64,000 nt of DNA, taken from Eleusine coracana subsp. coracana. Lineage: Eukaryota; Streptophyta; Magnoliopsida; Poales; Poaceae. The stretch spans positions 34,808,240-34,872,239 of the forward strand of contig CM064425.1 of the NCBI GenBank assembly GCA_032690845.1, given 5' to 3'. Below the pieces are notes generated by a model, which saw only the letters and a list, made by a program, of their open reading frames with translations, was not told where the DNA came from and did not search any database. A program made the translations under genes and the position numbers. Positions 9,596-16,609 of the stretch are shown here, in pieces (the first letter of the stretch is position 1; every line of letters starts with the position of its first letter).

Positions 9596-9911
9596 TGATG
9601 AGGACATCACTCCTATGGATACACTCAACACTCCTCCAATTCTGGACTTGCAAGGTCCAATGACTAGAGCTCGTGCACGACGACTAAATTTAGAAGTGAG
9701 CTCGTTCCTACGTTCTTTGCTATATGTTACTTTTGAGAATGGTTTGCTACCTAATGATTATTTTATGATTAGAAACCATGGAGAGGACCAGGAGATGATG
9801 GGAGAAGGAGTTGGGAACGTGGAGGACCAGCTAGGGCTTGGAAGCCAAAGTGGAGGCCCAATCAAAACCGACTTCGAGTCTGTTTCGGGGCCCAGGACCA
9901 GTCTGCACTAA
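9426..9911 (+). CDS. Leader-LTR fusion frame of CRM-B (161 aa)
   Basis: Open frame beginning MEKKQARIEYLKAET in the leader and continuing into LTR 2 as DEDITPMDT...GPMTRARARRLN, ending SGPRTSLH. The part from residue 58 on is the CRM-B LTR-encoded polyprotein tail, equivalent to the CRM-A tail. The first part is unrecognised and may be a gag remnant. A second copy at 21836-22321 is conserved over its full length. GTAAGT inside the leader part (about 9475) could be a splice donor, but the enclosed stretch to the next AG is only about 44 nt, short for a plant intron. Translation is unproven. Confidence 0.4.
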   Translation: MEKKQARIEYLKAETFGKSLTSCAFKLLLLEVLTCCHQLPASSFPKPEGKLRSCRPTDEDITPMDTLNTPPILDLQGPMTRARARRLNLEVSSFLRSLLYVTFENGLLPNDYFMIRNHGEDQEMMGEGVGNVEDQLGLGSQSGGPIKTDFESVSGPRTSLH

Positions 9912-9957
9912 AACAGTCGCCCAGGACGCATACGGACTCGGACTTGGATGTTCTACA
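9596..9957 (+). repeat. CRM-B LTR 2, 5' segment
   Basis: Begins TGATGAGGACATCACTCC and is cut at 9957 by the CRM-A composite. It resumes at 20674. Together the two parts give about 924 bp. Confidence 0.9.
9953..9957. repeat. Target-site duplication CTACA, left copy
   Basis: CTACA sits directly before the CRM-A LTR at 9958 and recurs at 20669-20673 directly after the CRM-A LTR end at 20668. It marks the 10.7-kb composite as one insertion into CRM-B LTR 2. Confidence 0.9.
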
Positions 9958-10582
9958 TGATAGGTGTAGAGTGCCCGATCTTTCGGCGAGTGGAGATAAC
10001 TTCGATTTGGTGGATGTCGACCCACACAATCCGACTACGACGAGCAAGTCGAAGCGCCAATGCAATCGCTGAACCAACTTCCGGAGGATATTAACCTTGC
10101 GGTAAACAAGATCAACCTGATCACGAGGATCAATTCTTACGCGCAATCGAAGAACGAGCAAGAATTAGAGGCGAGCAATCTGATGTATTGCACGAAGGTG
10201 GAGTTCTGAATTCACGTATAGCTAAGCTAAACTTAAAACAAAACTCAAAGAGTACAAGGGGCGCAGCCCTTGACTATATAGGGGGAGGACGAGGCATCTA
10301 GGGCCGGCTGAAGTGGAGAGGCGCGCGGTGGAGAGGGAGTCATGCGACTTGGGCCACGTGGGCCTTCGACGACATCATCCTGGGCTGTCATTCCTTAGCA
10401 TCAAAACCGTCTTCAATTCCTGGGCTCGAGCTCTAGTGATTGGGCCCTTGTACGTCGTCGTCTCGTTAGAAGATGGATCCGTAACTCGAGGAGGCGCGAC
10501 GACGAGAGGTGGAGGCGTGACAGCTTGGTTTGGCGTGCCATCTTCCGTCGTCATTATTCGTATGTTGTTGATGTCCTCATCA
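9958..10582 (-). repeat. CRM-A LTR, outer 3' LTR of composite
   Basis: 625 bp. A short deletion removes the CGAGAGACGGATG segment near 10216. It is bordered on the inner side by the polypurine tract at 10583-10595. Confidence 0.92.
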
Positions 10583-12177
10583 TCCTCCCCTTCTTGAAGT
10601 GAAGTCGTCCTCGACGGCAACTCACCATCCTCACCCAAGTATGGTTTCAAATCTGCAACATTAAAACTAGTGGAAACACCAAACTCCATGGGCAAGTCAA
10701 GAACATAAGCATTATCGTTAATCTTGGTTAGCACTTTAAAAGGACCAGCAGCACGAGGCATCAGTTTAGAACGACGCAAAGTAGGAAATCTATCTTTACG
10801 CAAGTGCAACCAAACCAAATCACCAGGTTCAAAAGAAATATGTTTTCTACCTTTACTACCAGCAACTTGATACTTTTTATTAGCAATGGCAATGTTGTGT
10901 TGTGTTTCTTCATGCAATTGTTTCATGTGATCAATATGAGCAAGAGCATCAAGATGTGGTTCATCTTCAGCATCAATAGCAAACAAATCAATAGGCGCCT
11001 TAGGAACATAGCCATAAACAACCTCAAAAGGACACATCTTAGTGGCAGAATGTGTAGCACGATTATAAGCAAATTCAACATGAGGTAAACAATCTACCCA
11101 GCGTCTCAAATTTTTATCTAAAACAGCTCTAAGCATAGCAGACAAAGTTCTATTTACTACCTCAGTTTGCCCATCAGTTTGAGGATGACAAGTAGTACTA
11201 AACAGCAGCTTAGTTCCTAATTTATTCCAAAGAGAACGCCAAAAATAACTAAGAAACTTAGCATCACGATCAGAGACAATTGTTTTAGGAATTGCATGCA
11301 ATCTAACAATCTCTCTAAAGAACAATTCAGCAACATGTGAGGCATCATCAGTTTTATGACAAGGTATAAAGTGAGCCATTTTAGAGAAACGATCAACAAC
11401 CACAAAAATACTGTCCCTCCCCTTCTTAGTGCGAGGCAATCCCAAAACAAAATCCATCGAAATAACATGCCAAGGAGAAGAGGGAACAGGCAAGGGCATA
11501 TACAAACCATGATTAGCCAAACGAGATTTAGCTTTTTGACATGTAGTACAGCGTGCAACAAGGCGCTCAACATCACGGCGCATCCGTGGCCAAAAGAAAT
11601 GGTCGGCCAACACCTCATGTGTCTTGAAAACTCCGAAGTGACCCATAAGACCACCTCCACGCGCCTCCTGTAACAACAAAAGACGAACCGAGCTAGCTGG
11701 AATACACAGCTTGTTAGCACGAAACAGGAACCCATCCTGCATATGAAATTTGCCCCAAGGTTTGCCATCCTTACAATGCATCATAATATCATGAAAATCA
11801 GCATCATTCACATATTGATCTTTCAAAGCTTGCAAACCAAAGATTTTAAAGTCTAATTGGGACAGCATCATATAACGACGAGACAAAGCATCGGCAATCA
11901 CATTTCCCTTCCCGTTTTTATGTTTAATGATGTATGGAAAAGATTCAATAAATTCAACCCATTTAGCATGACGACGATTCAGATTAGTTTGGGTTCTAAT
12001 ATGTTTCAAAGCCTCATGATCAGAATGAATAATAAATTCGCGAGGCCATAAGTAATGCTGCCATGTTTGCAAAGTTCTTACTAAAGCATAAAGTTCTTTA
12101 TCATAAGTGGAATATTTAAGAGCAGCACCACTTAACTTCTCACTAAAATAAGCAATGGGTTTATGATCTTGCAACAA
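10375..12177 (-). CDS. CRM-A RNase H, integrase and LTR tail (600 aa)
   Basis: Frame from MLQDHKPIAYF (a restart after the TAG at 12187) to the end of the LTR tail. RNase H acidic residues are visible in KELYAL (E28), HSDHEAL (D53) and VIADALS (D96). The integrase zinc-binding region follows (HFGVFKTHEVLADHFFW, CTTCQKAK near 180-215). The catalytic core is D242 (MDFVLGLP), D303 (VSDRDAK) and E339 (DGQTEVVNR), with exactly 35 residues between the last two. RAAGPFKVL is a GPY/F-type motif. The last 68 residues are encoded in the 3' LTR. All integrase catalytic residues are present, so this is among the best integrase frames in the window. It would insert cDNA into the genome if made as part of a polyprotein. 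Confidence 0.88.
   Translation of the reverse strand: MLQDHKPIAYFSEKLSGAALKYSTYDKELYALVRTLQTWQHYLWPREFIIHSDHEALKHIRTQTNLNRRHAKWVEFIESFPYIIKHKNGKGNVIADALSRRYMMLSQLDFKIFGLQALKDQYVNDADFHDIMMHCKDGKPWGKFHMQDGFLFRANKLCIPASSVRLLLLQEARGGGLMGHFGVFKTHEVLADHFFWPRMRRDVERLVARCTTCQKAKSRLANHGLYMPLPVPSSPWHVISMDFVLGLPRTKKGRDSIFVVVDRFSKMAHFIPCHKTDDASHVAELFFREIVRLHAIPKTIVSDRDAKFLSYFWRSLWNKLGTKLLFSTTCHPQTDGQTEVVNRTLSAMLRAVLDKNLRRWVDCLPHVEFAYNRATHSATKMCPFEVVYGYVPKAPIDLFAIDAEDEPHLDALAHIDHMKQLHEETQHNIAIANKKYQVAGSKGRKHISFEPGDLVWLHLRKDRFPTLRRSKLMPRAAGPFKVLTKINDNAYVLDLPMEFGVSTSFNVADLKPYLGEDGELPSRTTSLQEGEDDEDINNIRIMTTEDGTPNQAVTPPPLVVAPPRVTDPSSNETTTYKGPITRARAQELKTVLMLRNDSPG
10583..10595 (-). other. Polypurine tract of A4
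   Basis: Minus strand AAGAAGGGGAGGA directly before the LTR start. It primes plus-strand DNA. The same 13 bases precede the LTRs at 15006, 37510, 44140, 28283 and 63920. Confidence 0.85.
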
Positions 12178-12186
12178 AACAGCACC

Positions 12187-13803
12187 CTAACCAATTCCAC
12201 TAGCATCACATTCGGATTCAAACACTTTATCAAAATTAGGCAATTGTAAGAGAGGAGCATGAGTTAACCGTTCCTTTAAAGTGTTGAATGCGTCGTCTTG
12301 TGGTGCGCCCCACTCAAATGGCGCACCCTTCTTGGTCAACTCATGTAATGGTGCAGCAATAGAACTAAAATCCCGCACAAAACGACGATAGAAGCCTGCA
12401 AGACCAAGAAAACTGCGAACCTGTGTGACCGTCGTCGGTTGGGGCCAACTCTGAATGGCGTCCACCTTGCTGCTATCGACCTCAATGCCCTGTGGAGTAA
12501 CAACATATCCAAGAAACGAAACACGTTGCGTGCAAAAAGTGCATTTTTCCATGTTCCCAAACAAGTGAGCAGCACGCAAAGCATCAAAAACAGCACGCAA
12601 ATGATCTAAATGCTCATTCATGGATTTGCTGTATATAAGGATATCATCAAAATAGACAACAACAAATATTCCAATGAAAGACCGAAGAACTTCATTCATT
12701 AAGCGCATAAAAGTGCTAGGAGCATTAGACAATCCAAACGGCATAACCAACCATTCATACAAGCCAAATTTAGTTTTAAAAGCCGTTTTCCATTCATCTC
12801 CTAATTTCATTCTTATTTGATGGTAACCACTACGTAAATCAACCTTAGAGAAAATTGTGGCACCACTTAGTTCATCAAGCATATCAACAAGGCGTGGTAT
12901 AGGATATCGATAACGAATTGTAATATTGTTAATTGCACGACAATCTACACACATACGCCAAGAACCATCTTTCTTAGGAACAAGCAAAACAGGAACCAAA
13001 CAAGGGCTGAGAGACCCACGAATGTAACCTTTATCAAGCAATGCCTGCACTTGACGCTGAATTTCTTTCGTCTCCTCAGGATTTGTGCGGTACGGGGCGC
13101 GATTAGGAAGCTGCGCGCCTGGAATTAAATCAATCTGATGTTCTATGCCACGAATAGGAGGAAGACCCGGCGGCAATTCAGCGGGAAAAACATCTTTATA
13201 GTCCTGCAAAAGGTTAGCAACAGCAGGAGGAATATGCAACATAGACGCCTCATCTAGTGAAACAAGCATACGAGAGCAAACTAGCGCATAGCAAAGCAGA
13301 TTAGCATCATGTAATTCATCAAAATCAGCACGTGTAGCAAGCAAGATAGGGTTATTCAATTTGATCTCATGTTGAACAGGTGCAACAGGAGGCGATGTAA
13401 CCAATTTTGCAGCTTTTGTCACTCGAGCAATATCATCTTTAAGAACTTGTTCAGGTGTCATAGGATGAATAACAATTTTCTGACCCTTAAACATGAAGGA
13501 ATAATAATTGGAGCGACCATGATGAACACTATCAACATCATATTGCCAAGGACGGCCAAGCAACAAAGAGCATGCTTCCATTGGAACAACATCACAATCT
13601 ACAAAATCAGAATAGGCACCAAGAGAGAAAGGAACACGTATCGAGCGCGTTACCTTTATTTTGCCGCCATCATTAAGCCCTTGAACGTGATAAGGATGTG
13701 GATGCTTCCTTGTTGGCAATGACAACTGCTCCACCAAGGTCGTACTAGCCAAATTGTTGCAACTGCCACCATCGATGATTATACGCATCGCTCGTTCTTG
13801 CAC
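12187..13803 (-). CDS. CRM-A protease and reverse transcriptase (538 aa)
   Basis: Begins at the protease (MRIIIDGGSCNNLAS) and runs through the complete RT with VDLRSGYHQIRM, MPFGLSNAPSTF and YFDDILIYS, into the connection region. It stops at TAG right after ECDASGIG, the first RNase H acidic motif (a TTG to TAG change). The same stop and the marker FESECDAS occur in the sister copy ending at 16610. The frame opens in mid-element because a TAG interrupts gag upstream at 13849. The polyprotein is therefore split in three, and full Gag-Pol would need readthrough. Confidence 0.85.
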   Translation of the reverse strand: MQERAMRIIIDGGSCNNLASTTLVEQLSLPTRKHPHPYHVQGLNDGGKIKVTRSIRVPFSLGAYSDFVDCDVVPMEACSLLLGRPWQYDVDSVHHGRSNYYSFMFKGQKIVIHPMTPEQVLKDDIARVTKAAKLVTSPPVAPVQHEIKLNNPILLATRADFDELHDANLLCYALVCSRMLVSLDEASMLHIPPAVANLLQDYKDVFPAELPPGLPPIRGIEHQIDLIPGAQLPNRAPYRTNPEETKEIQRQVQALLDKGYIRGSLSPCLVPVLLVPKKDGSWRMCVDCRAINNITIRYRYPIPRLVDMLDELSGATIFSKVDLRSGYHQIRMKLGDEWKTAFKTKFGLYEWLVMPFGLSNAPSTFMRLMNEVLRSFIGIFVVVYFDDILIYSKSMNEHLDHLRAVFDALRAAHLFGNMEKCTFCTQRVSFLGYVVTPQGIEVDSSKVDAIQSWPQPTTVTQVRSFLGLAGFYRRFVRDFSSIAAPLHELTKKGAPFEWGAPQDDAFNTLKERLTHAPLLQLPNFDKVFESECDASGIG

Positions 13804-13848
13804 AACGCCTTTGATATGAAAAATGTTGTGGCGCTGATGCTTTTCATC

Positions 13849-14469
13849 CTAAACGACCTGTGTACTAAGAACACGCTGCACAACAAGAGTGGCATACCTG
13901 TCGGCAGCACTAGAGTCGACATGAAGCTCCGTATTATCTGCATGATTAGTGGCAAGCATAGTTTGCTGAATATCCTCAAAATCACTAGCAGAAGAATACC
14001 CACCGTCATCACGAATGAACATAGTTCGTTTATTTGGACAATCGCGTATCACATGACCAAATCCTCGGCAACGGTGACACTGAATATCACGAGATCGTCC
14101 AGACGACGAGGAGGACAGCACGATCGAGGCCGATTTGGCCGTGGATGGAGCACTCGACTTGGACGTGGTCGAGGAGTGGTCACGCGACGTGGAAGGAGGT
14201 GTCGGCCGTGGAGCTGAAGGCGTCTTGGACCCTACAAAAATGTTAGATCTGGACGAAGATTGTCGATCCTGCACTTCACGTTCAGCTTTACAAGCATATT
14301 CAAATAAGGTGGTCATATCATCATAATGCTTATAATCAAGAATGTTCTGAATGTCACGATTTAACCTGATAGGTGTAGAGTGCCCGATCTTTCGGCAAGT
14401 GGAGATAACTTCGATTTGGTGAATGTCGACCCTCACGATCCGACTACGACGAGCAAGTCGAAGCGCCAA
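13849..14469 (-). CDS. LTR-gag fusion frame with zinc knuckle (206 aa)
   Basis: The first 35 residues are read from the LTR (14367-14469) and the rest from gag, starting LNRDIQNILDYKHYDD. It carries the basic, serine-rich linker and the knuckle CHRCRGFGHVIRDC, then stops at TAG (CAG to TAG) at 13849. The leader and about 250 N-terminal gag residues are missing because the middle LTR joins directly to mid-gag. This is a chimeric pseudogene piece; the LTR part is not expected to be coding. Confidence 0.7.
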   Translation of the reverse strand: MALRLARRSRIVRVDIHQIEVISTCRKIGHSTPIRLNRDIQNILDYKHYDDMTTLFEYACKAEREVQDRQSSSRSNIFVGSKTPSAPRPTPPSTSRDHSSTTSKSSAPSTAKSASIVLSSSSSGRSRDIQCHRCRGFGHVIRDCPNKRTMFIRDDGGYSSASDFEDIQQTMLATNHADNTELHVDSSAADRYATLVVQRVLSTQVV

Positions 14470-15006
14470 TGCAATCGCTGAACCAACTTCCGGAGGATAT
14501 TAACCTTGCGGTAAACAAGATCAACCTGATCACGAGGATCAATTCTTACGCGCAATCGAAGAACGAGCAAGAATTAGAGGCGAGCAATCTGATGTATTGC
14601 ACGAAGGTGGAGTTCTGAATTCACGTCGAGAGACGGATGTATAGCTAAGCTAAACTTAAAACAAAACTCAAAGATTACAAGGGGCGCAACCCTTGACTCT
14701 ATAGGGGGAAGACGAGGCATCTAGGGCCGGCTGAAGTGGAGAGGCACACGGTGGAGAGGGAGTCGTACGACTTGGGCCACGTGGGCCTTCAGGCGACATC
14801 ATCCTGGGCCGTCGTTCCTTAGCATCACAACCGTCTTCAATTCCTGGGCTCGAGCTCTAGTGATTGGGCCCTTGTACGTCATCTTCTCGTTAGAAGATGG
14901 ATCCGTAACTTGAGGAGGCGCGACGACGAGAGGTGGAGGCGTGACTGCTTGGTTTGGCACGCCCTCTTCCGTCGTCATTATTCGTATGTCGTTGATATCC
15001 TCATCA
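14367..15006 (-). repeat. CRM-A LTR, middle LTR of composite
   Basis: 640 bp. On one side (15007-15019) is a proper polypurine tract, so it is the 3' LTR of A3. On the other side it meets gag at GGTTA, the presumed insertion target. Its TATA box is changed (plus-strand GACTCTATAGG instead of GACTATATAGG near 14696). Confidence 0.92.
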
Positions 15007-16016
15007 TCCTCCCCTTCTTGAAGTGAAGTCGTCCTCGACGGCAACTCACCATCCTCACCCAAGTATGGTTTCAAATCTGCAACATTAAAACTAGTGGAAA
15101 CACCAAACTCCATGGGCAAGTCAAGAACATAAGCATTATCGTTAATCTTGGTTAGCACTTTAAAAGGACCAGCAGCACGAGGCATCAGTTTAGAACGACG
15201 CAAAGTAGGAAATCTATCTTTACGCAAGTGCAACCAAACCAAATCACCAGGTTCAAAAGAAATATGTTTTCTACCTTTACTACCAGCAACTTGATACTTT
15301 TTATTAGCAATGGCAATGTTGTGTTGTGTTTCTTCATGCAATTGTTTCATGTGATCAATATGAGCAAGAGCATCAAGATGTGGTTCATCTTCAGCATCAA
15401 TAGCAAACAAATCAATAGGCGCCTTAGGAACATAGCCATAAACAACCTCAAAAGGACACATCTTAGTGGCAGAATGTGTAGCACGATTATAAGCAAATTC
15501 AACATGAGGTAAACAATCTACCCAGCGTCTCAAATTTTTATCTAAAACAGCTCTAAGCATAGCAGACAAAGTTCTATTTACTACCTCTGTTTGCCCATCA
15601 GTTTGAGGATGACAAGTAGTACAAAACAGCAGCTTAGTTCCTAATTTATTCCCAAGAGAACGCCAAAAATAACTAAGAAACTTAGCATCACGATCAGAGA
15701 CAATTGTTTTAGGAATTCCATGCAATCTAACAATCTCTCTAAAGAACAATTCAGCAACATTTGAGGCATCATCAGTTTTATGACAAGGTATAAAGTGAGC
15801 CATTTTAGAGAAACGATTAACAACCACAAAAATATTGTCCCTCCCCTTCTTAGTGCGAGGCAATCCCAAAACAAAATCCATCGAAATATCATGCCAAGGA
15901 GAAGAGGGAACAGGCAAGGGCATATACAAACCATGATTAGCCAAACGAGATTTAGCTTTTTGACATGTAGTACAGCGTGCAACAAGGCGCTCAACATCAC
16001 GCGCATCCGTGGCCAA
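14799..16016 (-). CDS. CRM-A integrase core and LTR tail, frameshifted start (405 aa)
   Basis: From the zinc-binding region (RDVERLVARCTTCQKAK) through MDFVLGLP, VSDRDAK and DGQTEVVNR, the GPF motif and the LTR tail ending VVMLRNDGPG. The first residues (MATDA) are out of frame: a single G is missing near 16000 compared with the sister copy (ATCACGCGC versus ATCACGGCGC). The frame is therefore separated from RNase H. The integrase catalytic residues are kept. Confidence 0.82.
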   Translation of the reverse strand: MATDARDVERLVARCTTCQKAKSRLANHGLYMPLPVPSSPWHDISMDFVLGLPRTKKGRDNIFVVVNRFSKMAHFIPCHKTDDASNVAELFFREIVRLHGIPKTIVSDRDAKFLSYFWRSLGNKLGTKLLFCTTCHPQTDGQTEVVNRTLSAMLRAVLDKNLRRWVDCLPHVEFAYNRATHSATKMCPFEVVYGYVPKAPIDLFAIDAEDEPHLDALAHIDHMKQLHEETQHNIAIANKKYQVAGSKGRKHISFEPGDLVWLHLRKDRFPTLRRSKLMPRAAGPFKVLTKINDNAYVLDLPMEFGVSTSFNVADLKPYLGEDGELPSRTTSLQEGEDDEDINDIRIMTTEEGVPNQAVTPPPLVVAPPQVTDPSSNEKMTYKGPITRARAQELKTVVMLRNDGPG

Positions 16017-16600
16017 AAGAAATGGTCGGCCAACACCTCATGTGTCTTGAAAACTCCGAAGTGACCCATAAGACCACCTCCACGCGCCTCCTGTAACAAC
16101 AAAAGACGAACCGAGCTAGCTGGAATACACAGCTTGTTAGCACGAAACAGGAACCCATCCTGCATATGAAATTTGCCCCAAGGTTTGCCATCCTTACAAT
16201 GCATCATAATATCATGAAAATCAGCATCATTCACATATTGATCTTTCAAAGCTTGCAAACCAAAGATTTTAAAGTCTAATTGGGACAGCATCATATAACG
16301 ACGAGACAAAGCATCGGCAATCACATTTCCCTTCCCGTTTTTATGTTTAATGATGTATGGAAAAGATTCAATAAATTCAACCCATTTAGCATGACGACGA
16401 TTCAGATTAGTTTGGGTTCTAATATGTTTCAAAGCCTCATGATCAGAATGAATAATAAATTCGCGAGGCCATAAGTAATGCTGCCATGTTTGCAAAGTTC
16501 TTACTAAAGCATAAAGTTCTTTATCATAAGTGGAATATTTAAGAGCAGCACCACTTAACTTCTCACTAAAATAAGCAATGGGTTTATGATCTTGCAACAA
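15641..16600 (-). CDS. CRM-A RNase H and integrase N-terminus, frameshifted (319 aa)
   Basis: True element sequence from MLQDHKPIAYF to FFWPRMR (16600 to about 16001): RNase H with KELYAL, HSDHEAL and VIADALS, then the integrase H-H part. The one-base deletion near 16000 shifts the frame, and residues after PRMR down to 15641 are nonsense read in the wrong frame. The true frame resumes in 14799-16016. It is preceded by the TAG at 16610-16612. Confidence 0.75.
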   Translation of the reverse strand: MLQDHKPIAYFSEKLSGAALKYSTYDKELYALVRTLQTWQHYLWPREFIIHSDHEALKHIRTQTNLNRRHAKWVEFIESFPYIIKHKNGKGNVIADALSRRYMMLSQLDFKIFGLQALKDQYVNDADFHDIMMHCKDGKPWGKFHMQDGFLFRANKLCIPASSVRLLLLQEARGGGLMGHFGVFKTHEVLADHFFWPRMRVMLSALLHAVLHVKKLNLVWLIMVCICPCLFPLLLGMIFRWILFWDCLALRRGGTIFLWLLIVSLKWLTLYLVIKLMMPQMLLNCSLERLLDCMEFLKQLSLIVMLSFLVIFGVLLGIN

Positions 16601-16609
16601 AACAGCACC

